Counted from the stretch's first letter, positions 35,075-46,368 are shown. The stretch: DNA of 64,000 nucleotides from Caulobacteraceae bacterium PMMR1 (GCA_000733915.1 JPOM01000001.1:558001-622000); one strand, 5' to 3'. The notes: generated by a model not told the origin, from the letters alone. Numbers and translations: made by a program.

Positions 35075-37008
35075 GCGGGAGTCCCTGCGGGGAGCGGCGG
35101 CGGGGTGTCCGGCGGGGTGTCCAGGATCAGCGGCTTTTCGATGCGCGAGCGCAGCTCGGGGTCTTTGAGCAAGGCGACCCGCATGATCTCGCGCGCCTTG
35201 GGCGCGGCGGCGTCCGCGCCGAAGCCGCCATGCTCGACCAGCACCGACACCGCATAGCGCGGATCGTCATAAGGCGCGAAGGCCACAAACCAGGCGTGGT
35301 CGCGCAGCTCCCAGGCGCCGACCGCCCCGTGGGCGCCGTGCCCGCCGGCGTAGGAGTGCGCCTGGGCCGTGCCGGTCTTGCCCGCCATCATCAGGGGGCC
35401 GAGGTCCAGCTGGCCGGTGGCCTTGGCGGTGCCCTCGGTGGTCACGTCCGCCATGGCGGCGCGCACGAACTGCAGGTGCGCCTTGTCTACCGGCAGGTCG
35501 GGGATGTTCGTGGGGGGCTGCTGCTCCACGCCGCCGACGGACTTGATCAAGCGCGGGTGCAGCGCCTTCTGGCCGTTCGCCAGGCGCGAGACCATGACGC
35601 AAAGCTGCAGCGGATTGACGTTGGTGTAGCCCTGGCCGATGCCCATCGAGGGCGTCTCGCCGGGAAACCACTTCATGTTCGCCGGATTGCTCTTGGCGAA
35701 GGTGCGCCTCTTCCACTCGGTGTCGGGGACCAGGCCCTTCTTCTGGCCTGGGATGCCGATGTCGAAGATCTGGCCCAGGCCGAAGCGCCGGGCCATGTCG
35801 GCGATCCGGTCGGGGCCGACGGTCAGCGCCGTGTTGTAGAAGAAGATGTCGCACGACGTCACGATGGCGCTGTGCATGTCCTGCGAGCCGTGGTGCTTGT
35901 CGCAGTGGAAGGTGTGGTTGCCGAACTGCCAGGCCCCGGCGCAGTAGTACGCGCGCTTGGGGTCGACCCCGTGCTCCAGCGCGGCAAGCGCCACCATGGT
36001 CTTGAAGGTGGAGCCCGGCGGGTAGGTGCCGGCCAACGCCTTGTCCAGAAGCGGCTTGTGGTCGTACTCGGCCAGGGCCTTGTAATAGGCCGCCGGCGCG
36101 CCGGAGACGAACTGGTTGGCGTCGAAGGAGGGGGCGGACAACAGGCACAGCACATCGCCGGTCCGGATGTCCATCATCACCGCCGCGCCGGACTCCTGGC
36201 CGAACACCTGCAGCGCGCGGTTCTGGATGTCGGCGTCCAGCGTCAGCACGACCTCCGCCCCGGGGGTGGGCGCCACGTCGCCGCCAGGGTCCTCCTTGAT
36301 GACCCGCCCGACGCTGTCGACCTCGACTTTCTGGCCGCCCGGCTTGCCGCGCAGCGCCTGGTCGAGCGCCTTCTCCACCCCCTGCTTGCCGATGCGGAAG
36401 CCCGGGTGGAACATCAGCTGATCGGGGTTCGGCTCCTTCTTGATGTCGTCGGCCGAGACCTTGGACACATAGCCGATCACGTGGCTGAAGGCGCCGCCAA
36501 AGGGATAGACGCGCGCTTCGCCCATCTCGGCGGTGACGCCGGGCAGTTCGGGGGTGCGCACGGCGACGCGGGAGAATTCCTCCCAGCTCAGGCCGGTGGC
36601 GATGGCGACCGGCACGGCGCGGGGCGCGATCGAGACCTCGCGCAGGAGCTGGCGCTTGCGCTGGGCCGTCAGGGGGATCAGCTGCGAGAGGCGGTCCAGC
36701 GTCTGGTCGAGGTCCTGCACCTCGTTGCGGCGGACCACGAGGCGGAAGTCCGGGCGGTTGGAGGCGATCTCGACCCCGTTGCGGTCCAGGATGCGGCCCC
36801 GGGGCGGCACTACGACCCGGAAATTGAACTGGTTCTTCTCCGAAAGGTTCGAGTACTGCTGCGCCTCGACCACCTGCAGGTCCGCCAGCCGGCCGATCAG
36901 GGCGATGGAGCTCAGCCCCGCCAGCCCGCCCAGGATGAAGGTGCGCCGGTGGAAGACGCCTTGGCGCTCGTTCACCTCGTTGAAGTAGATCGACGGTTCT
37001 ACGGTCAC
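35071..37008 (-). CDS. mrdA: Penicillin-binding protein 2
   Basis: 645 residues, the class B transpeptidase of the elongasome. One N-terminal membrane helix (FILGGLAGLSSIALIGRLA), the pedestal domain (PPRGRILDRNGVEIASNRP), then the transpeptidase domain with the active-site SxxK in GSTFKTMVALA, the SxD-like motif in TSCDIFFYN and KTGTAQ. The start is GTG 37008. It follows mreD by 29 bp. PBP2 crosslinks glycan made by RodA. Confidence 0.96.
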   Translation of the reverse strand: MTVEPSIYFNEVNERQGVFHRRTFILGGLAGLSSIALIGRLADLQVVEAQQYSNLSEKNQFNFRVVVPPRGRILDRNGVEIASNRPDFRLVVRRNEVQDLDQTLDRLSQLIPLTAQRKRQLLREVSIAPRAVPVAIATGLSWEEFSRVAVRTPELPGVTAEMGEARVYPFGGAFSHVIGYVSKVSADDIKKEPNPDQLMFHPGFRIGKQGVEKALDQALRGKPGGQKVEVDSVGRVIKEDPGGDVAPTPGAEVVLTLDADIQNRALQVFGQESGAAVMMDIRTGDVLCLLSAPSFDANQFVSGAPAAYYKALAEYDHKPLLDKALAGTYPPGSTFKTMVALAALEHGVDPKRAYYCAGAWQFGNHTFHCDKHHGSQDMHSAIVTSCDIFFYNTALTVGPDRIADMARRFGLGQIFDIGIPGQKKGLVPDTEWKRRTFAKSNPANMKWFPGETPSMGIGQGYTNVNPLQLCVMVSRLANGQKALHPRLIKSVGGVEQQPPTNIPDLPVDKAHLQFVRAAMADVTTEGTAKATGQLDLGPLMMAGKTGTAQAHSYAGGHGAHGAVGAWELRDHAWFVAFAPYDDPRYAVSVLVEHGGFGADAAAPKAREIMRVALLKDPELRSRIEKPLILDTPPDTPPPLPAGTPA

Positions 37009-37037
37009 GGGCAGGGTCCAGTCGCGGCCGGCTCAGC

Positions 37038-37550
37038 TTAGCGGAAGCGGATGTCGGCGTCTTCGAAGCGTTCGATCAGTCTCTGAGCCAATGGGAACAG
37101 GGCGGCGGTTACGGCAAGCTGCCAAAAGGTCGCCAGCAGGTCCGGCGTCGTCTTTGCATCCAGCATCACGAACAGATACGCCATGACGAAGGCCAGGACG
37201 ACGGCGCCCACATACCAGGCCGCCATCACGGGTACGCCCTGGCCCAGGATCAGGTTACGCGTGACCAGCACCGCGCCATAGACCAAGAGCAGGGACAGGC
37301 CCCAGAGCCCGAGAGGGCCCGACCAGAAGAGGTCCAGGAACACGCCGATCGCCAGCAGAGCGAAGGGCGCCAGGATCGACGGCCGGATCACCGCCCAGGC
37401 GAAGGGCAGGATCATGGGGAAGACGGGCTCGGGCAGGCGCAGGCCGAAGACCTGGATCGGCGTGCCGAGCAGGAAGGTGGCCAGCAGGCAGAGCAGGGCG
37501 GGGATCAGCAGCCAGCGGTGCGCCTTCAGCGGCTCGGAGGCCGTACTCAT
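37038..37550 (-). CDS. mreD: Rod shape-determining protein MreD
   Basis: 170 residues with about five membrane helices and the family stretch FWSGPLGLWGLSLLLVYGAV. MreD is the integral-membrane member of the MreBCD complex that steers side-wall growth. Its start overlaps the mreC stop (ATGA), so translation is coupled. Confidence 0.9.
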   Translation of the reverse strand: MSTASEPLKAHRWLLIPALLCLLATFLLGTPIQVFGLRLPEPVFPMILPFAWAVIRPSILAPFALLAIGVFLDLFWSGPLGLWGLSLLLVYGAVLVTRNLILGQGVPVMAAWYVGAVVLAFVMAYLFVMLDAKTTPDLLATFWQLAVTAALFPLAQRLIERFEDADIRFR

Positions 37551-38734
37551 CCGCCCGCTCCGAACTTCTTCAGGATGTCCTTCAGGCCCCTGTGCTTGGG
37601 CGCCTCGGCCGCGGCGCCGTCCTTCGCGCCCTTGCCGTGCTTAGACTTGGGCTTCGTCGGCAGCTCTGATTTCGGGGTTGGGACGGCGGCCGCGGGCAGG
37701 GCGCTCTCAGGCACGGCGGTCGAAGCGGCCGGGGTCTGGGGCGCAGCACCGGGCGGGGCGCCCGCCTTGGCCGCGGCCGCCCGGGCGGCGGCGTTGGCTG
37801 CGATCTGGGCGTAGGAGGCGTTCAGGGCCTGCTGCTGCTGCGCGTTGAGAGGCGGCGGCGCGCCGGGCGCCAGGGTCGCAGGATCGACGATCTGGGACAG
37901 GTCGCGGAACTGCAGGATGCGCACATAGTCGATGGCGGCCTGGTCGGCGTAGAGCCGCACGCGCCAGGCGCCGGAAAAATCCTTCACCGCCACGCCCACC
38001 GGCAGACCGCGGGGATAGATGCCGCCGTCGCCGGAGGTCAGGATCATGTCGCCCTCGCGGATCGGATCGCGCCCGCGCAGATAATCGAGCCGCGGGGCCG
38101 CGCCGCCGTCGCCGGTCAGGATCGCGCGCGCGTTGGTCCTGTCCACCAGCACGGGCGTCTTGGCGTCCACGTCTGTGAGCAGCAGGATGCGGCTCGCGTG
38201 GGGGGCTGCTCCGATCACCCGCCCGACCAGGCCGTGGTCGCTCATCACTGGATTGCCGACCGAGACGCCCTCCTGCGTCCCGGCGTCCGCCAGGCGGGCG
38301 TTGGCGAAGGGCCCGCGCGCATCGACCACCACCCGGGCGGAGATCATCGGCACGGCGGGCTCGGTGCGAAGCTTCAGCAGGCTCTCGTAGCGGTCGTTGA
38401 TGTTCTTCAGCGCGATGGCGGCGTCACGCCAGCGTTGCAGCTCGGCCACCTGCTGCTTCAGCCGGCGGTTCTCGGACACGGCGAAGAAGTAGCCCCGCAC
38501 CTCATCGGTGGCGAAGCTGATCCAGCGCACCGGCGCGGCGGTCAGGTTGCCGGTGGGGGCCAGCACGCTGTCGAACACGCCGCGAATCTCGCCATAGCCC
38601 TTTTCGCCCACGTGGTCGCGGCGATCAGCGACCAGCAGCACCACGGCCAGCACGGCGGCGACCACGGTCGCGGCCCCTGCCATCCAGACAAGGGGCGCCT
38701 TGATCTGCTGGAACGGGCTGTCCCGATAGGCCAA
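37547..38734 (-). CDS. mreC: Rod shape-determining protein MreC
   Basis: 395 residues: a cytoplasmic start, one membrane helix (MAGAATVVAAVLAVVLLVAD), a coiled coil (EVRGYFFAVSENRRLKQQVA) and the periplasmic beta domain with SARVVVDARGPFANARLADAG. The last 95 residues are a Pro/Ala/Lys-rich tail, longer than in E. coli MreC and of the kind seen in Caulobacter. The initiation codon is TTG 38734, with GGAGG 8 bases upstream. mreB lies just upstream on the same strand (mreB stop 38812). Confidence 0.93.
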   Translation of the reverse strand: MAYRDSPFQQIKAPLVWMAGAATVVAAVLAVVLLVADRRDHVGEKGYGEIRGVFDSVLAPTGNLTAAPVRWISFATDEVRGYFFAVSENRRLKQQVAELQRWRDAAIALKNINDRYESLLKLRTEPAVPMISARVVVDARGPFANARLADAGTQEGVSVGNPVMSDHGLVGRVIGAAPHASRILLLTDVDAKTPVLVDRTNARAILTGDGGAAPRLDYLRGRDPIREGDMILTSGDGGIYPRGLPVGVAVKDFSGAWRVRLYADQAAIDYVRILQFRDLSQIVDPATLAPGAPPPLNAQQQQALNASYAQIAANAAARAAAAKAGAPPGAAPQTPAASTAVPESALPAAAVPTPKSELPTKPKSKHGKGAKDGAAAEAPKHRGLKDILKKFGAGG

Positions 38735-38811
38735 GGGCTCTGCCTCCGTGAACGGCGCCGAAGAAGACCCCTGTCGTCGCCGCAGCTAGGGGTGAGGGTT
38801 GGGCGGAAAGT

Positions 38812-40102
<1,291 letters not shown>

Positions 40103-41611
40103 ATGCGCCGGTTCCTCGCCCGCTTCCGATCCAGCATCCGCGGCAACGTCGCGGCCATCACCGCCCTGTCGATGCTGGCCATCACCGGCCTCGCAGGCGG
40201 GTCGATGGACCTCTCCGTGCTCTACTCGAAAAAGAGCGCGGTGCAGGATTCGCTCGACGCCGCCGCCCTCTACGCCGCCTCCTCCTCGTCGACCGACGCC
40301 GCCACGCTGGAGTCGCTCACACGCCAGGCGTTCGCGGCGAACATCGCCGACAAGGCCGTGAGCGGGGCGCAGATCACGAGCTTCGCCTTCGACTCCAGCG
40401 CCAACACCATCACCGCCACCGCCACCGGGTCCTACACGCCCATGTTCGCCCAGCTCATCGGCGTGACCCAGATGAGCTACCAGGCCTCGACCACGACCAA
40501 GAAGTCGGTGAACGGCACGCTGGAGGTCGCCCTCGTGCTGGACAACACCTGGTCCATGAGCGTGCCGCTGGACGGCGCCCAGACCAAGATCCAGGTGCTG
40601 AAGACCGCCGCCCAGAACCTCGTCGACACGATCATGACCTCGTCGAACACCGCCAACGGCGGGGTGAAGGTCGGGGTCGTGCCCTATGCGGACTACGTGA
40701 ACGTGGGGATCCCGAACCGCACGCAGAGCTGGGTCAGCGTCGGGGCGGACTATTCCACGACGACGACCACGCCCAAGACCTGCACGACGATTACGACCAA
40801 AACGACCTGCACCGGCGGCACCCGGGGCACCTGCACGGGCGTCACCGACGGCGTGCCCTACACCTATAGCTGCTGGATCGTGCCTCAGACCTGCACGACC
40901 TCGCCAGTGACGCCCTACCAGCAGTGCAGCGGCGGCACCACGAGCACGACCAACTATAAGTTCTACGGCTGCGTGAAGAACCAGGTCTCCTCGGGCACGC
41001 TGATGATGCCCGACCCCACCACGCCCTATCCGGGGTTCCTGCAGACCAGCCAAACCTGCCTCAGCCCCATCCAGGCCCTGACCTCCAACGCCGCCTCGGT
41101 CACGAGCTCGATCACCAACCTCGTGGTCAATATCGGGGGCTACAAGCCTGAGACCTACATCCCAGGCGGTCTGGTCTGGGGCGTGAACCTGCTGTCGCCG
41201 GCGGCGCCGTTCACCGAGGGCGCCGCGTACGATACGAGCGGGCCGAACAAGATGCCGCGCAAGGTGCTGATCCTGATGACCGACGGTTCCAACACGGAGT
41301 ACCTGAAGTCGGACGGCACGCTGCAGCGCATCAACGTCGATCCGGTCACGGGCCTGCCCGCAACCAGCACCGACACCAGCAATGTGGCCAAGACCTACGC
41401 CGACCAGCAAAAGGTCTGCAGCTACGCGAAGGCGCGCAATATCGAGATCTACACCATCGGCTTCGGCGTGACGGACCCGACGGGCCTGTCGAACCTGAAG
41501 TCCTGCGCCACGGATGCGGCGCACTACTTCGATGCGCAGAACTCCGCGGCCCTGATCGCGGCGTTCCAGACCATCGCTGGCACGCTCAGCAAGGTCCGTA
41601 TCAGCCAATAG
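40103..41611 (+). CDS. TadG-like Flp-pilus protein with vWA domain
   Basis: 502 residues. The N-terminus IRGNVAAITALSMLAITG and the helix that follows are the TadE/TadG anchor, followed by a von Willebrand A domain (DNTWSMSVPLDG at about 147, a MIDAS motif variant of DxSxS; LILMTDGSNTEY near the end). A Thr/Cys-rich insert (about residues 216-300, with seven Cys and long Thr runs) interrupts the vWA domain. TadG members are exported to the envelope and associated with tight-adherence pili. No other tad gene is in the window. The sequence has more ACC/ACG codons than its neighbours. Confidence 0.8.
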   Translation: MRRFLARFRSSIRGNVAAITALSMLAITGLAGGSMDLSVLYSKKSAVQDSLDAAALYAASSSSTDAATLESLTRQAFAANIADKAVSGAQITSFAFDSSANTITATATGSYTPMFAQLIGVTQMSYQASTTTKKSVNGTLEVALVLDNTWSMSVPLDGAQTKIQVLKTAAQNLVDTIMTSSNTANGGVKVGVVPYADYVNVGIPNRTQSWVSVGADYSTTTTTPKTCTTITTKTTCTGGTRGTCTGVTDGVPYTYSCWIVPQTCTTSPVTPYQQCSGGTTSTTNYKFYGCVKNQVSSGTLMMPDPTTPYPGFLQTSQTCLSPIQALTSNAASVTSSITNLVVNIGGYKPETYIPGGLVWGVNLLSPAAPFTEGAAYDTSGPNKMPRKVLILMTDGSNTEYLKSDGTLQRINVDPVTGLPATSTDTSNVAKTYADQQKVCSYAKARNIEIYTIGFGVTDPTGLSNLKSCATDAAHYFDAQNSAALIAAFQTIAGTLSKVRISQ

Positions 41612-41751
41612 GCGCGGCCGCCCCCGCGGCGAGCTCCCCCGGCGCGCGTCCGGCGCCCGTCCTGCGCATCCCCGCCCCTTGACCCGCCCCAGGCCCCGCA
41701 CGGATATGACGGCGCGCAACGGACGGCTTCGGGCCGGATCAGGGAACCGCT

Positions 41752-43455
41752 ATGGCGAACGACGACGTCGACGTGATGGGCCAGATCGACAACGAGCCCC
41801 GCGAGGCCATGGAGTACGACGTGGTCATCGTGGGCGGCGGGCCGGCCGGGCTCGCGGCCGCCATCCGCCTGAAACAGCTCGCCGCGCAGAAGGGGACCGA
41901 GGTCGCGGTCGCCCTGCTCGAAAAGGGCTCGGAGATCGGGGCGCACATCCTGTCGGGGGCCGTCATCGACCCGCACGGCCTGAACGAGCTGATCCCCGAC
42001 TGGAAGGACAAAGGCTGTCCGCTCCAGACCGAAGTCACCGAGGACCGCTTCCTGCACCTCAGCAAGAACGGCTCGCTCGACATCAGCTGGCTGCCCATGC
42101 CGCCCTGGATGAAGAACCATGGCAACTATATCGGCTCGCTGGGTTCGGTCTGCCGCTGGCTGGCGCAGCAGGCCGAAGAACTCGGGGTGGAGATCTACCC
42201 CGGCATGGCGGCGTCCGAGGTCGTGTTCGGCGACGGCGGCGAGGTCAAGGGCGTCGTGGCCGGCGTGTTCGGCATCGCCAAGGACGGGACGCGCAAGCCG
42301 GACTACCAGCCGGGCCTGGAGCTGCACGCCAAGTACACCCTGCTGGCCGAGGGCGCCCGGGGCTCGCTCTCCAAGCTGATCCAGGCCAGGTACGACCTGA
42401 CCGCCGGGCGCGAGCCGCAGAAATACGGCATCGGCCTGAAGGAGATCTGGCAGGTCCCGGACGCCAATTTCAAGCCGGGCTATGTCCAGCACACCCTGGG
42501 CTGGCCGCTCGACGACGCCACGGGCGGCGGCTCGTGGATGTACCACTTCGGGGAGAACTACATCTCCATCGGCTTCGTGGTTCACCTGAACTACGAGAAC
42601 CCGTTCCTCTCGCCCTTCGACGAGTTCCAGCGCTTCAAGACCCACCCCGCCATCCGCAAGTTCCTGGAGGGCGGCAAGCGCATCTCCTACGGCGCGCGCG
42701 CAATCGTGGAGGGCGGGCTGCAGTCCATCCCCAAGCTGGGCTTTCCCGGCGGCGCCCTCATCGGCGACTGTGCAGGCTTCGTGAACGTGCCGCGCATCAA
42801 GGGCAGCCACAACGCGATCAAGACGGGGATGCTGGGCGCGGAGGCCGCATTCGCGGCCCTGCAGGCCGGCAAGGCGGGGGACGCTGCGGCCGACTACCAG
42901 GGCCTGTTCGACAAGAGCTGGGTCAAGAAGGAGCTGCGCCTCGTCCGCAACGCCAAGCCCCTGCTCAGCGCCTACGGCACCGTGAAGGGCACGGTCCTGA
43001 GCGGCATCGACATGACGATCACCCATGCGACGGGGGGCTTCTCGTTCTTCGGCACTCTGAAGCACGGCAAGACGGACGCGGCCTGCACGGGCCTCGCCGC
43101 CGATTTCCAGCCCATCGCCTATCCCAAGCCCGACAATGTGATCAGCTTCGACAAGCTGTCGTCGGTGTACCTCTCCAACACCAACCACGAGGAAGATCAG
43201 CCGAGCCACCTGAAGCTGAAGGACCCCTCGATCCCGATCGCGGTCAACCTGCCGAAGTATGGCGAACCTGCGCGTCTATATTGCCCGGCGGGCGTCTACG
43301 AGGTGGTCTACAACGAGCAGGGCTCGGACCCGCGGTTCGTGATCAACGCCCAGAACTGCGTGCACTGCAAGACCTGCGACATCAAGGACCCGTCTCAGAA
43401 CATCGTCTGGACCACGCCGGAGGGCGGCGGCGGCCCGAACTACCCGAACATGTGA
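41752..43455 (+). CDS. Electron transfer flavoprotein-ubiquinone oxidoreductase
   Basis: 567 residues, the membrane-bound ETF dehydrogenase that passes electrons from fatty-acid and amino-acid oxidation to ubiquinone. The FAD motif VVIVGGGPAGLAAAIRLK lies near the start, the HIxSGAVIDP segment is typical, and the 4Fe-4S cluster is bound by the C-terminal cysteines in NCVHCKTCDIKDPSQNI. ATG 41752 has AGGGAA upstream. It is convergent with the histidine kinase. Together with ETF (not in window) it would link beta-oxidation to the respiratory chain. Confidence 0.96.
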   Translation: MANDDVDVMGQIDNEPREAMEYDVVIVGGGPAGLAAAIRLKQLAAQKGTEVAVALLEKGSEIGAHILSGAVIDPHGLNELIPDWKDKGCPLQTEVTEDRFLHLSKNGSLDISWLPMPPWMKNHGNYIGSLGSVCRWLAQQAEELGVEIYPGMAASEVVFGDGGEVKGVVAGVFGIAKDGTRKPDYQPGLELHAKYTLLAEGARGSLSKLIQARYDLTAGREPQKYGIGLKEIWQVPDANFKPGYVQHTLGWPLDDATGGGSWMYHFGENYISIGFVVHLNYENPFLSPFDEFQRFKTHPAIRKFLEGGKRISYGARAIVEGGLQSIPKLGFPGGALIGDCAGFVNVPRIKGSHNAIKTGMLGAEAAFAALQAGKAGDAAADYQGLFDKSWVKKELRLVRNAKPLLSAYGTVKGTVLSGIDMTITHATGGFSFFGTLKHGKTDAACTGLAADFQPIAYPKPDNVISFDKLSSVYLSNTNHEEDQPSHLKLKDPSIPIAVNLPKYGEPARLYCPAGVYEVVYNEQGSDPRFVINAQNCVHCKTCDIKDPSQNIVWTTPEGGGGPNYPNM

Positions 43456-43470
43456 GGCGGACGAGGCCGA

Positions 43471-45219
43471 CTACCCGAACAGGGCCAGGTTGGCCGGGTC
43501 GATCTCGCGGGGCGCGCGGCCGATGCGAGCGAGCACCTCGAAGAGCTCGGCCGGCTGCACCGGCTTGGTCAGGAAGCCGTCGAAGCCCAGCGCCTCGCAG
43601 CGTCGGCGCTCATGCTCCGAGACGCCTGCGGTCAGGGCCACGATCGGCGTCCCGGCGTTGGGCCCGCCGGAGCCGCGGATGCGCTGGGCGGCGTCAAAGC
43701 CGTCCATGACCGGCATGTGCAGGTCCATCAGGATCAGGTCGAAGGCGCGCAGGCCCGCCTGGCGCAGGCCCGCCGCCCCGTCCTCCGCGAAGGCGAGCGC
43801 GACCGGCGCCTCGGCCAGCAGGGCGGAGAGCACCTTCTGGTTCACCAGATTGTCCTCGACCGCCAGGACGTGGAGGCGGTGGTCGAGCTTGGGGCCGTCG
43901 ACGAAGAGGGTCTCCAGCACCGGGTCCGGGGCGGCGCAGGCCGTAAGCGGCGTCTCCAGCGTGAAGGACGAGCCCCGTCCGACCTCGCTGACGACAGTCA
44001 AGGCGCCGCCCATGGCCTCGGCGATGTTGCGGGAGATGGCCAGGCCCAGCCCCGTCCCGCTTCGGCCCTTGGACAGCCCCGCATCGGACTGCACGAACGG
44101 CTGGAACAGGCGCTCCAGCGCCGCCTCGCTCAGGCCCGGGCCCGTGTCTTCGACCGTGACGCGCAGGCGGTCGGCGCCCGCGTGCATGAGCACCCGCACC
44201 TCGCCCCGCTCGGTGAACTTCACCGCGTTGGAGACGAGATTGCCGATCACCTGGCGCAGGCGCGTGGCGTCCACCAGCGCATAGCGCGCGCCGTGGTCGT
44301 GCAGGGTCAGGCGGAAGCCCAGGCCCTTGTCGTACGCGGCCTGCCGCCAGATGCCCGCCGCGTCCTGGATCAGGGCGGTGAGGTCGGTCGGCGCAGGTGT
44401 CAGCACCAGCTTGCCGGCCTCGATCTTGGACATGTCCAGGATGTCGCTCAGCAAGGCGTGCAGGGTCTCGCCCGCCGTGACGATGGTCTGCACCTTATCG
44501 CGCTCGGCGGGGCGCAGGTCGCCGCGCAGAAGCGCGTGGCCCATGCCGAGCACGCCGTTCAGGGGCGTCCTGATCTCGTGGCTGACGGTGGCTAGGAAGT
44601 CGGACTTCGCTCGGCTGGCCTGTTCGGCGCGGCGGGTCTGGTCCTTCAGGTCGTCCTGGTAGCGCTCGATCTCGCGCTCGCGCTTCCAGAAGGTCTGGAG
44701 CGCGCGGGCGCTGAAGGCCAAAAGGTTCAGCGAGACGAACGCCAGCATCAGGCGCATGGGCCAGGCCAGGTCCGGCACGATGAACGGCGCGGCGAGCAGC
44801 CCCGCGACGGTCCAGCAGCCGGTCACCGCGGCGGCGGCGAGCGAGCGATAGCTGAAGGTGAGCTGATAGACGAGCACGCCCGCCATCCACAGGGTCGCGA
44901 CCTCGCGCGCGCCGGCCACGCTGGAAAGCCAGAGCCGTCCCGGGCCGCCCACCCAGACGCCGGTGATCAGGAAGCTGCGCACCATGAAGCTGACGACGGC
45001 GCGGTCCTCGCCTCCCGCCCTGACACGGCGGGCGATACGCTGGCCGTCGATCTCCAGCACAAGCACCGCGCAGGCCCAGAGGGCGCAATAGAGCGGGTCG
45101 AGCCACCAGATGAAGGTGGAGCAGATGAACAGGAAAATCAGGCGGGTCCAAAAGGCGTCCGCGGAGTCCTGGATCGCCCGCTTCGAGCCGGGCCCGAACA
45201 GCTGAGCCAAGGTTTGCAT
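43471..45219 (-). CDS. Hybrid membrane histidine kinase
   Basis: 582 residues. About six membrane helices (residues 25-175) without a periplasmic sensor, a linker coiled coil, HisKA with phospho-accepting His214 (ATVSHEIRTPLNGVLGMG), HATPase (N-box LVSNAVKFTERGE, G1 DTGPGL, G2 GTGLGL) and a C-terminal receiver with its Asp in LILMDLHMPVMDGFDA. Such hybrid kinases usually feed a phosphotransfer protein. The signal and partner are unknown. It starts at ATG 45219 and ends 15 bp from the convergent ETF-QO gene. Confidence 0.94.
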   Translation of the reverse strand: MQTLAQLFGPGSKRAIQDSADAFWTRLIFLFICSTFIWWLDPLYCALWACAVLVLEIDGQRIARRVRAGGEDRAVVSFMVRSFLITGVWVGGPGRLWLSSVAGAREVATLWMAGVLVYQLTFSYRSLAAAAVTGCWTVAGLLAAPFIVPDLAWPMRLMLAFVSLNLLAFSARALQTFWKREREIERYQDDLKDQTRRAEQASRAKSDFLATVSHEIRTPLNGVLGMGHALLRGDLRPAERDKVQTIVTAGETLHALLSDILDMSKIEAGKLVLTPAPTDLTALIQDAAGIWRQAAYDKGLGFRLTLHDHGARYALVDATRLRQVIGNLVSNAVKFTERGEVRVLMHAGADRLRVTVEDTGPGLSEAALERLFQPFVQSDAGLSKGRSGTGLGLAISRNIAEAMGGALTVVSEVGRGSSFTLETPLTACAAPDPVLETLFVDGPKLDHRLHVLAVEDNLVNQKVLSALLAEAPVALAFAEDGAAGLRQAGLRAFDLILMDLHMPVMDGFDAAQRIRGSGGPNAGTPIVALTAGVSEHERRRCEALGFDGFLTKPVQPAELFEVLARIGRAPREIDPANLALFG

Positions 45220-45279
45220 GACCGAAAAGCTAAGCCCGCCGGCTGAAGCCCGGGTAAACGCCTGGGGCAGGTCGCCGCA

Positions 45280-46170
45280 TCAAGCGGTCGCGCGGTATTC
45301 GCTGGCGAGGCCCGGCTCGCCCTCGGTCTCGACCGCGCCGATACGCACCAGCCGGATCAGGTGGGCGAGCACGGAGTGCGCCGCGGCCGGGTGCAGGCGG
45401 GGGTCGACGCCGGCGTACATGACCGGCACCATCTCGCCGATCCTGCGCCGCCCGGCGTGCAGCTGTTCCAGGATCTGCCGCTCGCGATCCAGGCGGTGCG
45501 CGCGGTAGGCGGCCAGGAAGGGCGCGACCTCGCGCACGGGCGGCCCGTGCGTCGGCCAGATCACGTCGAAGTTCCGCGCCGCGACGACGTCGAGGCTCTG
45601 CAGATAGGCCGTCATGTCCCCGTCTGGCGGGCTGACGACGGTGGTGGACCAGCCCATGACGTGGTCGCCGGAGAAGAGCGCGTTCTCCTCCAGCAGCGCG
45701 AAGCAGATGTGGTTGGACGCGTGCCCGGGGGTCGCCAGGACCTGCAGCGTCCAGCCGGGGCCGTCGATCGTCTCGCCGTCGAGGACCTGCACGTCGGGGC
45801 GAAAGCCGCGCTCGTTGGCCTCCTCGAAGCCGGTCTCCTGCCCGGGCTCGGCGCGGCCGTAGACCGTTGCGCCCGTGCGTTCGGCCAGGGGGCGGGCGAG
45901 GGGCGAGTGGTCGATATGCGTGTGGGTGGTCAGGATCGCGCGGACCCGCTCGCCCGCGATCGCGGCCATGAGCGCGTCGAGGTGTTCGGGCAGGTCGGGG
46001 CCGGGGTCGATGACGGCGACCTCGCCCTGCCCCACGATATAGGTTCCCGTGCCGGTGAAGGTGAACGGGCCGGGGTTCCTCGCCACCACCCGGCGGATCA
46101 GGGGGGAGGCCCGGTCGCTCCGGCCATAGGCGAAGTCGAACGTCCGCACGAAGGGGATCGTCACCGCCAC
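45280..46170 (-). CDS. MBL-fold metallo-hydrolase (LACTB2-like)
   Basis: 296 residues. The zinc ligands are in THTHIDHSPLARPL (the HxHxDH motif), TPGHASNHICF and FSGDHVMGW. A C-terminal helical domain (ILEQLHAGRRRIGEMVPVMY) of the LACTB2 type follows. Relatives act as RNases or hydroxyacyl-glutathione-like hydrolases; the substrate is not evident. The start is GTG 46170, or GTG 46164, which has GAGG 5 bases upstream. It is divergent from a small gene at 46218. Confidence 0.88.
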   Translation of the reverse strand: MAVTIPFVRTFDFAYGRSDRASPLIRRVVARNPGPFTFTGTGTYIVGQGEVAVIDPGPDLPEHLDALMAAIAGERVRAILTTHTHIDHSPLARPLAERTGATVYGRAEPGQETGFEEANERGFRPDVQVLDGETIDGPGWTLQVLATPGHASNHICFALLEENALFSGDHVMGWSTTVVSPPDGDMTAYLQSLDVVAARNFDVIWPTHGPPVREVAPFLAAYRAHRLDRERQILEQLHAGRRRIGEMVPVMYAGVDPRLHPAAAHSVLAHLIRLVRIGAVETEGEPGLASEYRATA

Positions 46171-46217
46171 CTCAGGCGACTCCGGACCCGTGGCGCGGCG
46201 CTTGCGAGGGGCGGGCC

Positions 46218-46361
46218 ATGACGCGCGCGCACGTCCTGAAACGGCTGAGGCTGCTCGCCGCCGCCCTGCTGGCGCTCGCGGTCGGGCGGCTCGCGGGGCT
46301 GGCTTCTGACCCGCGCCTTGCGGCGACCCCGTCGGCGGTCACCGTCGCCCTCGGCCGCTGA
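46218..46361 (+). CDS. Small 47-residue protein with hydrophobic segment
   Basis: ATG 46218 with GAGGGGCGGGCC before it, coding for MTRAHVLKRLRLLAAALLAL and then AVGRLAGLASDPRLAAT. A basic start and a single hydrophobic stretch suggest a small secreted or membrane protein. I do not recognise it. It fills the gap between two gene pairs and is convergent with the phosphatase gene; no annotation evidence beyond the ribosome binding site and hydrophobicity. Confidence 0.4.
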   Translation: MTRAHVLKRLRLLAAALLALAVGRLAGLASDPRLAATPSAVTVALGR

Positions 46362-46368
46362 GCCCGCC

